From Lasioglossum baleicum (lineage: Eukaryota; Arthropoda; Insecta; Hymenoptera; Halictidae), in assembly GCF_051020765.1 (NCBI RefSeq), contig NC_134933.1, forward strand, positions 15,659,461 through 15,723,460: 64,000 nt of DNA, in the 5' to 3' direction. The notes under the pieces were generated by a model. The model was given only the letters and a program-made list of their open reading frames with translations. It was not told where the DNA came from and did not search any database. A program made the translations under genes and the position numbers. This document shows positions 1 to 12,214 of this stretch, piece by piece. Each line of letters begins with the position of its first letter. Within the stretch, counting starts at the first letter, position 1.

Positions 1-1133
1 GCGTCCGGTAACTAAAGTGGAATCCGGACGTGCTATTATCCTTTATCTGGTATCGCGAGCACGGACAGTTAATCGTTAGCAGCTTGTACAGTGGTGTTGC
101 TCCACGCCTCACCACTTCGCTACTCGTACCCAGACTTTGCTACTTCCGACGTAGCTGACTCGCTTCTTTCATCCAATTTACTCTGCTAATTTTTGCCTCG
201 TTCAATGCTACATTGGTCGGGGATGTGGACGCTTTATTCATCGTTCAAGTATACAAAAGTGGCAGCCTGTCGGTACGCGGAAGTTTATGTAGATTAATTA
301 GAGCAGTGGGCGATTGATTAGAGAGAACCCTCATCCGTCCTTCATTTCACGAACTGAATCTGTCCCTCGGTATCAAATTGATACAGTGGTAACAGATCAA
401 TGAAATAACAATGTAAACAGTTATTTTTCGATGTATTTTTATCTAGCTTAGACAATCCTAGTGTACAATACGGTCGGGTTGTCATATTTTTCGGCGATCG
501 TTCGGTAGTGAGCGTGTTCAAGCGGAACTTGATCCAAAAAATTGGATCCTCCTCGATAACCGTTATCGATGAGGAAAAACTCTTTCGTTTTCTCTCAACG
601 ATAATATTTACCAACAAGAGAAAAAATTTTCGGTTACTTGTAATCCTTATTTATAACCAATACGATTTTAGTCGATGAAATACTTGTTATTCTATGACTG
701 TTTTTCTTTTTTGGTTATTACTCCCCTGGTTATAACACCTTTCTTCATCTGGAAAATTGCCGAACCAAAAAATCCCGACTGAGGAACCTCCACTGGCATG
801 TCGCAGAGCTGTTAATAGTTAATTGCCGTGGTGACGGAAAGAGCCGATTTCCGCAGGCGGCGGCGACGGCAGCGCGAGGATTAATAAAAATACCGGGTCG
901 GGGACAAATCCAGGGGACAAATGGACGAAGAAATGATAACGGAAGCGGTTGACAGCGGGTACACGGTGTAAACAGAGAAAGACAGGCGGGCCAGGGCCGA
1001 TTCGATCGAGTTACAGGCCGCCTTTACAGGACAGGGGATCGGGCCGAGAACACGGGGATTTTTCCACCGATAAAAAAGCTAGATAACGGGTACCCGCCAG
1101 GGAGATTAATTGTTTCGCGTCCGGTCGGTTTTA
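1..1133. other. Unassigned noncoding stretch
   Basis: No recognisable gene. The 91-codon minus-strand frame at 342-617 has no recognisable motif. Two small inverted repeats at 531-573 are listed separately. From about 830 the sequence becomes CpG-rich with short purine runs, which recurs through the window and looks like ordinary intron or intergenic DNA. Confidence 0.6.
531..573. repeat. Two adjacent short inverted repeats
   Basis: Positions 531-548 read GATCCAA-AAAA-TTGGATC, a perfect 7-bp-arm inverted repeat. It is followed at 547-573 by an imperfect one with arms TCCTC..GATAAC and GTTATC..GAGGA. There is no T-run after them and this is not bacterial DNA, so I do not call a terminator. 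Confidence 0.6.
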
Positions 1134-1170
1134 GCACACACACATATACACGTACATATACATACACAGT
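1134..1170. repeat. (CA)n/(TACA)n microsatellite
   Basis: An impure alternating CA/TA tract of about 37 bp. Confidence 0.85.
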
Positions 1171-3345
1171 GTAGCCCTGGTCCGGTGTATCGATAATCGA
1201 TTTAGTAGTTTTGATGCGGGGCAGAGTCTGGCCCCGTCCATATTAATAGGGGTGTCGTGCATTAAGACTGCCAGGATAATCCTTGGGACCGCGATCTGCT
1301 GGCGGCGATATATGCAAATCTGGCTGAATAATTAACCGACGTTTTCCGCCTTGATAAGCGCACGGTCGAGTAATCTTCGTAATATTTCCTGCAGGAGCCA
1401 GAACCTCTAGGTTTGACGTTCGAAATAGCTCCGAATCACGTCCTCCTTAAGGTCGATTCATACAGGGTCTCGCCGATCTGTACAAGCCGCTATGTGACCC
1501 TGTATGGAAAAATGAATCAAAAAGTTTTCCCAGCCGAAAAGTATTCTTTTAGTATTCATACCCCAAACCGAGGCGTCAAACGAAACTTTATTCCATATTT
1601 TCGACTTATTTTCTCACGTAGAATCAACCCCTCTGTTCCGTCGTAAAACCCTCTGCGAAGGGACAAGCGTGCGATCTTGAAAGTCAGCTACACTACCACT
1701 GGCGGTATAAAAAAAGATAGCGAATCTACCATATTTAGAATATTCGATAAACCGAAAGGCACGTAGCTGACGAACACATGCTGAACCTTTTTAATCGTTA
1801 GCGTACCGAGATTTTATAGCTGTAGCCGTCTATATCTACTTTATATGAGAGTAGGAAATCTTCCTAATTTTTCACTACTTCCACCACCATTTAAAACACA
1901 CCCACCAAACAATCATATACAATTTTCCAAGACCACTCCTACCTTCGAGCTTTCCTCATTTCTATGGGATCACAACAAGACCAAGACTGTTTCGACTACC
2001 GAGCCACTACCAACTCCAAGCACAGCTGAGTCTGACTTGGAGACAGCAAGTCAAGTTTGTATCTTTTGTAAAATAAAGAAATGTGTTCTCCGGAGTTTGG
2101 CTATACAGTCGTTCGCCGTTAATCCAGTCGCGATCCGACGTCCCAATTCCGGGATCGAGACGATACCACACCTCCTACGGATGTACCATCAATACAGGGA
2201 CAACCTGTAAAATATATTTCTAAACCAACTCGTTCCGCGCCTGAGCGGATGATATAAATGATTATAAATCGACTTTTACCGGTCGTCGCTTCCGTCAACG
2301 TTGACGCTGCTTCGCGAGAGGCAGATAGCCGGTTCTTTAATTCGCTTAGCAGTCATTACCGGCGAGAGGAGTCTCGGCCAGAAACTTTTCCATTTCATTA
2401 CTCCGGCCTGCTTCTTTCTACCTCGGTCCCACGGCCGGCCACTTCGCTCTCTCTCAATCCTAGCCCCCATCAACTTTATTACTTTGTCCTCTTTCGGTGT
2501 TGCACACCCTTCGTGCAAGCGGGACCCGCCCCTTAACTTTCGGCTTAAATCTTTTTCTCGGACGCGAGGAGAGTTCCTCGAGGAGCTACACGGGAAAACT
2601 CGTCGGACGAATTTACCGCCGGGACCATAAACCCGGCCGGCGATGCTTAATTAACGACGCCGGATCAAACGCCCCCGAATTATGTCTCCGCCCTTATTTC
2701 TCTCCCTTCTACGCTGGGAATTATTGCGAAGTCTAGCTCTCCTTCGGACTTCTGGGTAGAGTTTCACTCTTATGTCACTATAGAATACGTTTTATGCCGT
2801 TCAGTAACGTTGCATTCGCTAAAATACATAGCTTCAGCGTAGATTCTGAATTAATTCCTACGTTTAGATCTGCTCTGTATCCTCCAAAGTTGGCTCCTGG
2901 AGGCTCCTCCCACCGAACCAAAGAATCACCTGTGTAATTCTCTCTGCATAGTGAGCAGCAAAAGTATTCTTCGTATTACATAGTCTAGACCCATCAAGGA
3001 CTAAGATTGCCCTATGGGGCACTGCTCCGGCTCCGTTCAAAATCGTGAGCAACTAAACCACGCCCCTCGTAATGCAACGAATATATCAAGATGGACAATC
3101 GCATCTGTCTCCAGCGTAATCAACCCTTTGGACCCCGGGGGCAACATCGACCGCACTCAGGAGTCACAATCCCGTTCCACCGCTTCAAATAACCACCACC
3201 CCGGTTAAACGCTCGGAGAATATTCTCCGGAGAGGGGAGGGGGGATACAATATTTGCTATTGCTCGTATCAGCGAGGAATTTGGCTTCGCCGTGCACGGA
3301 ACGAAACGATCGCGCGTAAACCGCGCGGAAACTGGTCGCGTTGCT
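1171..3345. other. Unassigned stretch with several small open frames
   Basis: Includes an imperfect inverted repeat at 1455-1520 whose core CATACAGGGTC pairs with GACCCTGTATG, and small frames at 1413-1646, 1845-2210 and 2258-2736. The 1845-2210 frame is Ser/Thr/Pro-rich in the middle but matches no family I recognise. On the minus strand at about 2864-3140 two frames joined by a shift read protein-like (one contains RAILVLDGSRLCN), but a stop lies between them. I consider this too weak to call a gene. Confidence 0.5.
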
Positions 3346-3545
3346 TTCGGAGCCGGAGCGAGGAGTGGAATCGAGGAGCGGAATCGAGGAGCTATGAAGC
3401 AACGAACTGCAGGGCATTTCGTTCGAGCGCCCCGGCTCGCAGGTGGCCGACTCATGGAATCGCCGAAAGAAGCGGAGAGCAGAGCGAAGTAGAGTAGAGC
3501 GGAGCGAAGTAGAGTAGAGCGGAGCGGAGCAGAGCCGAGCACAAT
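3346..3545. repeat. GA/GGAGC-rich minisatellite
   Basis: Pentamer-like GGAGC/GAGTA units. The clearest part is three consecutive 20-bp units at 3481-3540, of which the first two differ at only one or two bases. A second block of the same composition lies at 3778-3855. The open frames across both blocks are low-complexity artefacts. Confidence 0.75.
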
Positions 3546-3777
3546 TTCCCGTACGCAAAATTAAGGATTAAAGTTACGACTGTTGGTCGACGCGCGAACG
3601 ACCGCGTGCGTCCGTCTGGCTGTAGGTAAGCGGGGCCCGGTGTGCATCGGTGCGCAAATGACGCCGGCTATAAAATATTCAAAGGCTGCCGCGATAATGG
3701 CGGTGCGTCCAAACATATTAAACATTCAGTCACGTAACCGGTCCAGCACCGTCAGCGCCGCGGCGCGCGGCGGTGCA

Positions 3778-3855
3778 ACGCCGAGCCGAGCAGAGCAGAG
3801 CGGAGCGAAGAGCACGGAGCGAGGAGCGAGGAGCAAAGAGCGGAGCCGACGGAGA
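3778..3855. repeat. Second GGAGC-rich pentamer block
   Basis: Runs of GAGCx/GGAGCx like those at 3346-3545, separated from them by about 230 bp of non-repetitive CpG-rich sequence. Probably the same slippage-prone pentamer. Confidence 0.65.
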
Positions 3856-4400
3856 CAGGGCAAGTGCACGTGGTAATTCAACTTCCGAAGTAAAGTTTTG
3901 GGGCTGCGAGATACATCCCGCGGTATAAACTTCGTGAAATTACACTATATCAAACCCCCGTTCTCTCTCACGCGCGTTTGCTCTTTCTCTCTCTATCTCA
4001 CTCGCTATACATATTTATTATTTAAGTTGCGAGCACTTGTTTCGGGGGACACGCAAACGAACGGCCTTCCCCCGCACAGCCGCTTTGTCCCGTCTTCTGT
4101 TTAACTAGGAATCAACGTGGCGACATGTGGATATTCACCGGGAAACTTGCCGCTCAACACCTACCCTCAAACCAGCCAGAGAATTCAAGGGTTCGCTTCG
4201 CTAGAAATTCATTTCGCGCTGAGGGTTATCGCACGATTAACCACGTAACGTCTGAGGATCGGCGAATCCACCGTTCGGAAAACTTTGAACGAGATTTGAG
4301 TCGCTGATACGGACAGATAATCGCTCCTTGCAGACGTGGATTTTAGTGACAATGACCTGACACGTTACAATTTTTCTGGAAATTCTGCTTATTTTATTAA
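3856..4400. other. Unassigned stretch
   Basis: Nothing recognisable. A pyrimidine-rich segment lies at about 3960-4000. The frames at 3898-4104 and 4125-4307 show no motif. Confidence 0.5.
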
Positions 4401-4448
4401 TAACCCCTAGCAGTCGAGGGGTGACTCAGAGTCACCACTAAACATGTA
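4401..4448 (-). repeat. Dispersed palindromic repeat (family B), copy 1
   Basis: Centred on the 17-bp perfect palindrome GGTGACTCAGAGTCACC at 4420-4436. The flanks match, in reverse complement, a copy at 19,928-19,992: both contain TTTAGTGGTGACTC and a CAGTCGAG segment. The palindrome holds two AP-1-like TGACTC half-sites. A related ACTCAGAGTCGCC lies near 21,469. Confidence 0.55.
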
Positions 4449-5299
4449 CCATTATTATATTGTTTACATTATTAAATATGTTGGTATCTAATCAATTTCT
4501 ACAAATTCAAGTATTGTATGAGGTATTATATCAATTTCATATGCATAAAAAGAAAGAAATCATATACAATAGAATTATTCTAAGTCGGAAGAAATGTTTC
4601 ATTTTCGAGACTAGAGAAATTTAAAAGTTTTCGACCAACATGTGAAGATAGGCCTCGTAACACTTCCGAACTGAATCGTTCCGAATGGATAATACAGTGT
4701 CCTAGCAACGGATTCGCGTGTCCTAGCATTCACAGGAAGTAGAATCGGTCGGTGATGCACAGACGCGTCAGCCGAATTTTCTCGGAGCCGAAAGGTGAAC
4801 CGCGAAGATGTTATTTGTTTCTTCTCACACAGTATTCCACACAGAATCACCTCATGCCACCTCATCACCACATTCTGTTTAAATCGACGTTAATCTGGCA
4901 TCGGCCGTGCCGCAGATCTCAAAGACGAGTCCGTGTGATGAGGGCCGCTTGGAAATTCGGTTTGATACAATAACCACGCCGACCGAGACAAGGCGTCGTC
5001 GTCTGGCAAACATCGGATTAGTATCGTGGCGTCGTTTAAACGAAGACAGATCCAATTATGTCGGGGAGACTATGACGCGCGTGCGCAGGGTGTCATTGTT
5101 GATGCATGAGCCGGGGAAATTTAAACGGTCCGGTCAAAAAGGGATTAAATATTCCATTACGGGCGGGTGCGTCGGGGTTTCCCGGGGCGGCCGATGGCGT
5201 CCGCGAAATTATAGGTCGCGGCGGTGTCGGGCCATTTATTTAACGGCTGTCGTTAATTCCGAAATCCAAGGCGGGGATGAGCGGATGGAAACGAGCTAA
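4449..5299. other. Unassigned stretch
   Basis: AT-rich to about 4620, then CpG-rich. The overlapping frames on both strands (4611-4871, 4752-4973, 4907-5299) lack recognisable domains. Confidence 0.5.
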
Positions 5300-5345
5300 C
5301 AAGAGAGAAAGAGAGAGAGAGAGAGGGAGCGAGAAAGAGGAAAAA
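5300..5345. repeat. (AG)n microsatellite
   Basis: An impure GA tract of about 45 bp. Confidence 0.85.
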
Positions 5346-6215
5346 AGAGGAACTGTGCCCCTTAATAAGTAGCGTGTAAGTGGCCCGCGGCAGTATCCTT
5401 AACGAGCCAGATATTCCGAAGTAATTAGAGACAAGGCCGTCCATCCCCCACCGCCCCTCTCCCTTAACCTCCGGTTGCTCGTCCTCCCAGCCGGCAGTAA
5501 CCATGAACATTACCATTAGAATCTGTTACGTTCAACGGAGATGCCATTGGCTCCCGGCCGAGACCGGCTTATGACGCCTTTTTTTTCATTCTCATCGAAA
5601 TCCCGCGGATATCCCGCCGATCTACAACCGTCCGCGATCCCGCGCGGAGATCGTTATCGTTAGATCGCCCCGTGACCGAGCCGCGATCACGAGTTACAGC
5701 CGACGAGCTTTTTAACGCCTTCCCGATACCGTGACGCGCCCCGTTAATCCGCAATGGCCGCCCGGTGGGATTTACCGCGCGCCTCGGATTAGCGGCAAAG
5801 AGCGCGCACCGAACCGGGGATTCAATCGACCGCGAGAGCTACTTCTCTCTCTCTCGCGCGCTCTCCAGCCAGTAGACTTTTACGTTTAACATCTCCTGGC
5901 CGGTCTCTTCATTATCCCTCGAGATGCTCCGTGAAAGAGCGCTCTCATCACCGAGTTGAATGTCCATTGTTCAACTCTCGGACAGCGGATCTTCATGACG
6001 AGTATACAGATCATCCACCAACAAGAACATTCGAAATCAACCAGCGAAGTTTCAGTTACTTAGGTCGAAACACCTCCTACAAGGGCAGTTTTATAAAGAC
6101 TGCTGGAAATGCCTTTCTTGCGTATGCTATCCTAATAAACGACACATAATAAACGACAAGCAGCTACATAGATGCTTATAGTGGACTGACGACGGTCTTT
6201 GGGACTAACCGTTCC
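5346..6215. other. Unassigned CpG-rich stretch
   Basis: No recognisable gene. A short CT tract followed by CG repeats lies at about 5843-5865. Confidence 0.5.
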
Positions 6216-6528
6216 TTAACCTTTGTGTTGCTATCCAGAATGTACAAATTATTTAACATTTTTCGTCTCTAACACAAGAACTACCAGACCAGTTACAATT
6301 TCATTTTAAAATTCTTACTTCATGTTACATTTTTTCATGTAATACATATAATGAAATTTATTTTTGTTTCATTTATTCAGAATCAAAATAATTTTGTATC
6401 GTGGTTACTTATACCAATATCAGTCATTTTGTAATATTTTGTAATATTTTTGGAAAAACATCAAGAAATTATGGAAAGAAATGTAGTAAATGGGTACCCG
6501 GGTACCCGATTGGCTACACAAGGGTTAA
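6216..6528. mobile_element. TTAA-bounded piggyBac-like MITE (313 bp)
   Basis: Bounded by TTAA at 6216-6219 and 6525-6528. The left end reads TTAACCTTTGTGTTGCTATCC (one 21-mer less its last base is diagnostic) and the reverse complement of the right end reads TTAACCCTTGTGTAGCCA. TTAA duplication with ends starting CC(C/T)TT is typical of piggyBac-type elements. There is no transposase, so it is non-autonomous. The right sub-end contains the perfect palindrome GGGTACCCGGGTACCC at 6492-6507. Confidence 0.65.
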
Positions 6529-7959
6529 GCCCACATCCTTATACCTAAGATGCTGTGGTATCGTTGAATTCCAACAAACACAGTTTCTCATTCCAGCTAA
6601 TAAGTAACACGAGAATTCGATTCTGCAATCCCAAGAACCCCTAAAACCGTTCTCCTTCTAATTAGTCCAGCACTTTGTGGAATTCTAGCCTGCTGTGCGT
6701 CGCTACGTTGTTTCGTTCGACGCATTGACTATATCGATCGGATATGTACCAAAAGAATATAGACAAATCCTAGTCCAATGTATATAAAATCTTCCACGAC
6801 CTATTTGGACGCAGGAAATCAAGCTGCATCGAAGAATAATAACTGAAGAACGAAACAAGGAATAAATGAAATCGCGAAGACCGAAGGATAATAGAATCGA
6901 TAGCGATGCTGTCCTACAATTCGCGATGTAATCACGACAGAGAGTAAATGTTATAATAGCGAAGATGCAGAAGTGTTGGAACGCTCGCGGAATACCGGGC
7001 GCATCGATCAGAGAACAGACGGCGGAGGTATCTCTATTGTCTCAGAAAACACATGGCCGACATTACGAAATATATGATTCTCCACGGTAGACTCTATAAA
7101 AAGAGGAGGGGCGCTGTAGAACACGCAGTTCGAAGTTGTTTTCGCGTCGTTTCCCGCGGGATATCGGGTAACGGTGAAAAGAGCGTGCATGTAACATCAA
7201 CGTCGATATCGTTCGCGTCCCGTTTGTTGCTATTCGTTCTTGTGTAACGGCGCGGGCTCGTGATACGCCGAGAATACGGGACCCATCGAATGGAAACTAT
7301 TTAAGCCGCTTCTGCAAATGGGAGGAACGAGCACGGGAATTTTTTTCCCTTCTATGGAGACACTGCCGAGCACAGCCTCTCGCGCTTTAAACGACCCCTT
7401 AACCTGTTAATCGAGCAACTTACCCCGGCGAACCGTTTCTGAACGAGAACAACCGGCCGATTTATGCGACGATAAGCGCAATTAAAATATCATTCGTTAT
7501 TCTCGCGAGCATCGCTGACGAGATCCGCTCTGTGATCTGTTGGCAAATGGAAAAACAAGCCTGGGTATTTTTTTTTACATTCACCTAGATCTTTACGCGC
7601 AGCTGTGGTTTATTGTCTCCCAGTAAGTTCCGTCGTCAATGAAGTGAAATAAGGCTGAAATTTCCCTGACGATTGGTTGGTTTCTAGTTCCTTCTTCAAG
7701 AAAACGACAAGTGGACTTTCATTTTTTTCTGATGTTCTAATATTTTTTTCCTCACTTTGCTACTTTCTTCCTCTTTTTTGAAGTCACATATTGTTTTCAA
7801 GTTGTATTAACTAGAAATTGTAATTTTTTCAAGTCTCTGAAATAAATTGCACTTACAGGCTTTATAAGGATTCTCCTCGAAATTTTAATTTCGGCACTTA
7901 CAGTCTTGTTTAAAATTCCAGTCTTCAATTATGGGACTGAGTGGAGTATCGTGAAAATC
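6529..7959. other. Unassigned stretch
   Basis: No recognisable gene. The frames at 7008-7190 (minus) and 7053-7247 (plus) overlap each other without motifs. From 7560 the sequence becomes T-rich. Confidence 0.5.
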
Positions 7960-8160
7960 TATTGGGTTGGCAAGAAAGTAATTTCGGTATTTTAAGGTGA
8001 AATAAAACCGAATTTCTTTATTCAAGTTCACTCAATATTCTTTATTCATATTTTCTTATTTATTCTTTTTGGCAAAAGATTATCGAATAAGAGGGAAAAT
8101 ATCTTATTCATTAAAGTTTATTTCACCTTAAAATACCGAAATTACTTTCTTGCCAGGCTA
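7960..8160. mobile_element. Mariner-type MITE (~197 bp plus TA)
   Basis: The left end after TA reads TTGGGTTGGCAAGAAAGTAA, the classic mariner-like terminal inverted repeat. The right end carries the reverse complement. From GGCAAGAAAG inward the arms are identical for about 39 bp, through TTTCGGTATTTTAAGGTG and on to AAATAAA. Only the outermost bases of the right end have diverged. The interior is AT-rich with no transposase, so it is a non-autonomous derivative. The perfect arms suggest a young copy or strong fold-back conservation. Confidence 0.85.
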
Positions 8161-9328
8161 ATCGTAACAACGTCGAAGGTTGTTAAATAAAATATTAAAC
8201 GTATTTCTTGGTTAGTATTTTGAATTGCTGTGAAATGAAGCGAATTTAGAATATTTGAGGTTTATTCGAAGGTACAATGTGGAGGAGGATTTCATCGCTA
8301 GTCGCTCTATGAAGAATTGATCTTCGAAAGCAATCGTCGAAGCGTGTTCGAGAGGGAACGTTCCGAGAGGGAACGCGATAAATCTGTGCCGGCTGATCGT
8401 TGATAGCATCCGAGATGAGCGCTGTAAATTCATTAGACGGCCATATCTAACGCGCACAGTCAGTCAGTCGGCGTAGTTTCCTGATTAGATATCGCGATCC
8501 GAGCTCCACGGATGATCATCGAAATACAAATCAAGGGGCGGCGGAGCGCGGAATGCCGAGACGTGAACACGAGGCATTGCTAAATGGTTAATAATCCGGC
8601 GAAGATTCTATCGCAAACTGGAGCTACGAAGAAAATTCGCGATACGATGATAGGGATCATGGAAACCGCGTGCATAATCTATCAAGCGGGAAGACGAGTG
8701 TTCCGTTTGGGATCGCTAAAATGTTTGATCGCGGTGTTTCAAGTGGAAGGGAAAATACGATGGAGTCTACTTGCTTAACAATTTGATAATAGCTCGGGTC
8801 CGTATTTCGTTCCAGCAAATAGTAGAGTTTCTTCTTTTACTTCTTTGATTTATGAAACTGAATGTTAGAAGTATATAGCCGTTATTCTCAAATAGTTGAG
8901 ATTATTATACATTTCTATTCAACTTCCTTTTCTTGCTAGCAATGTGCGCGAATTTTATTTTATTTTGAAGAGATTTATCTTGCGACTCGCCCCTATTTTC
9001 CATTGATACCCCCACGCGTTGAAAATTCTAAAGGAGAGGGAAAGACCATCTTTTCCTGATCCTGATCCTGCGTGCCGCCAGGCAGATTCTTCCCGATTGT
9101 CGAGTTAGCAACTTCGAAATCATAGACATCTTGTACCGACAATGGAGTTTCTTAGAGATAGTTGAATAAAGTATTGTCCGAAAGTATTGCAATTCTGTTC
9201 TTCCCACCAGGGAAGTGGTCCTTCGAGTCATAGTTAAATAGTCGGCACACCACGTGCAAGTTACGAGAAGTTCGAACGATCATCATTGGTCCAGTCAAGA
9301 AACTATTCAACAACACCCTTTATGTTTG
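8161..9328. other. Unassigned stretch
   Basis: Nothing recognisable. Small frames at 8212-8457 (minus) and 8584-8778 (plus) have no motif. A short CCTGAT triplication lies near 9055-9070. Confidence 0.45.
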
Positions 9329-9570
9329 AGTATGTTGTAAATTATTCTGGTATATTTTATTTCATTCTTGTCTGTTCTTGTATATTCTAGTTAATTCTAG
9401 CATGTTCTGGGGCACGTGCCGGTATGTTATATTCTAGTACATTCTGGAATATTCTAGTATGTTCTAGAATATTCTAGTAGATTCTGGTATATTCTGGTAT
9501 ATTCCACTGGTTATCTGGTATATTACAGTGTACTCTTGTATATTTTAGTATATTCTTTTATTGCTAGCGA
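9329..9570. repeat. Degenerate ~10-bp TATTCTAGTA satellite with HSE-like triplets
   Basis: About 240 bp of variants of a ten-base unit (TATTCTAGTA/TATTCTGGTA/TGTTCTAGAA). Two places fit the heat-shock-element triplet TTCnnGAAnnTTC exactly: 9442-9454 (TTCTGGAATATTC) and 9462-9474 (TTCTAGAATATTC). A shorter block of the same unit lies at 24,969-25,034. Confidence 0.75.
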
Positions 9571-12214
9571 CGCGAGCGATTTTTATTTTACAGAAAGATC
9601 TACAGTTTCGCCGAATCGGTGCGGTGCTCCGTTGTAAACACGCCGGCTGCATGGGTGGCGCGTAGGTTTTACAGGGTTTCGGGCAGACGCGGATTGCTGC
9701 GGGACACCGCCGCTTAATTACTATGCTACGCGTAATGGACGGACATTTGCCTATGCGAGTTACTTCGGTGCACGATAACGGTCATTACTGTAAATTGCGG
9801 GCTTAATAGTTTTAAAATATCCGCGGCGCGAGCGGGCCATCGATCAACCGCCAGATGCGACGGGAATATCATCCCCGGTAGCTGACATCCAACGGGTACG
9901 TGCTCGAATGATGTTCCTCGAGACCTGTCTTCGATGATGTTCGAGCGGAGTTTCAAGCTAATCTATCGCGACTCGCTCAATCCGTATTTCTCCTCGGGTT
10001 ACATGCGCGCAAACAGAACCGGTTACAATTTCAGGCCAACAGTTTTACCAATTTTGGATTCTGCTAAACCAATTTTCAATTATTCGGAAAGCAGAAGCAC
10101 ATGGTTCGAATGAATACCTCGAACGTTTTTTTCTGTTGCAGAATGTAATATTCTGAATGTAATGAATGTAAAATTCAATTTCCACTGGATACAATCGAGA
10201 AATTTGCAATTCGTCGAATATGTTGATTACAACGGTGCTTACGTTAAATGTTTGTCGAAAGGTACTGTTACATTTTTGCAACCATGGTTTCACGTTCGAG
10301 AAGAATACAAGGATACTAATAATACGTAATATACACACTGGTACAAGCTAATATCTCCCCAAGCGTTCGTCCACCGCAAACAGCAAAGACAAAGACCACA
10401 AGTTCGGTAGATTATCAAGGTGCTCGACGACAGCGATGATCCATTCCTGAAGAGTCATTAATCGCGTAAAAACTCTCTCGCAGTACCGATAACGTTCGAC
10501 GTTGTCTTTCGCGATTAGCGATCGATCTCTGCGCAAAGTACGACGTTCGAGTGCAAGTATAACCCTCGAGGCTTGGTCGTCGACGGTTCGCAGAATGCTG
10601 AGAGGCTGGTAGCATCGCGGAGAGTGCTGGGAGGCACCCGTCTTGTCGAGGGTTGTCTCCTGTGCTCGGGAATAGCAATCTTGCTGGTTGTTGGCGCAGT
10701 CGGTTTTCCCAGATTTCACGTGGTAGCCTCGCACACGACTGGCAGGACCGGTGGACGATTATGGCGGGACCAGGCGGGTACGCTGGCCATCAATCGGGCC
10801 GGGTATCGAGCGAGGGTTCACGAAATAAACCGAGCAATTTATCGGCGACTTTCGCGATACCCCCCGTTCCGCCATCGATCTTGCGTTTCACCAGTGTCAA
10901 GGTAAACCACGCTTTCGCGTTGTTACGCTCTGATAACACTAATCTGTAGTTACTGGCCGGTCGATATACCTCGGCTTGTGGCACCCCCGCTTCACTCCCC
11001 TAACTCCCGGCGCTGGCAGCGTGTGCGTGCACGCGGTTAGGTGTACGCGGGACTCGCAACATTATCGGTAAATCCGTGACAGAGTCGCGCAGTCCCGGAT
11101 TCGATGGGGTCGGGGGAAAACATCGCCTCTGCGCAGAGGGTGGCTGAACGAGGCTGGATGGTGCACCGGTGCGTCGGGGCATCGAGGGTGCAACGGGGAA
11201 CCGCGGGGCACGTCGGGACGAGAATTGACCACCGTTCTAACTGCTACAAAATAGGCGTGCGGTCGCGTATGAAATCCGGATACGGCTATTCTGCTTTCGA
11301 GTTTAATGCCCCGAACCACCCCCTTCCCGCGTCCGTTCTCCGCGATCTACGCCCGCGAGCCTATTCGATATTGATTTACGAGGAGCGAATCAATGCCGTT
11401 TTCCCCGTGATTCATTGCCCACGATTTCCAAGCGACTCGATCGGTTTCGGTGATCCACCGAGCGACAATTGCCGGGGCGGAGACTCCGGTTTATTCCTTA
11501 AACGATTAAATCCCGCGATTTATTTCGTTGCTGGGCTGATTGAAACTTTTTCTCTCTTACCAATTGCCTGCACGAACGAAAGTAAGCCCTCACAATAGAA
11601 GAGATGACCCTACTCCGATTTAACATGTGTAATTTTATTAATCTGTTGCGAACTGACGAGAAATCTTGAGACGGTGAACAGTGTGAAATGTTCGTTCAAC
11701 TTGCCTGATTTTTAAATTGTTTAGATGAAGGAATCACGCGTTGAAACTGCTGAAATGAAATAAAATGAGATTCGAGTAATTCGAGGAACCAAATTTTACC
11801 AGCACCGCATACGTTAATGCACCCGCCAAAAGCTTGACCACGTTAAGCAAAAAGATAGGTAGAAACAGGACCACGAAAGCACACATATAAATCCGAATCA
11901 AAAAGCTTCTACCAGGAAACACAGATTCGTAAGCTTCGGATGCAGAGTTTTTCTTCTTTGCCAGCTGAAAACATACTTCCCTGCGGTAGTTACCGGCAAG
12001 GTGTTAATGCATCCCCGGCTGCGGACGTAGTGCTACATACTTTATGATTCGAGCCAAAGGTTGCTGACGTAGTGCCGAGTCTTTTATGGGGCTTTGTCGC
12101 TCTATTTTTTAGAGCGGAACGTACGGAGCTGTAAAAATCCTGGAACCGCTCTCTCGATGTTCCTTTCTGGAGATTTATCTACGATCGATTTTGCTCTCGA
12201 TCTCGAGACGATCT
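9571..12214. other. Unassigned stretch
   Basis: Contains overlapping frames of 80-164 codons on both strands (for example 10,348-10,734 minus and 11,104-11,598 plus), none with a domain I recognise. Mutual overlap on both strands in CpG-rich DNA argues for chance. No splice-bounded exon stood out. Confidence 0.45.

Noticed and set aside
10348..10734. 128-codon minus frame with protein-like C-terminal part
   Set aside because: No recognisable motif, overlapped by other frames on both strands, and no splice-like borders found.
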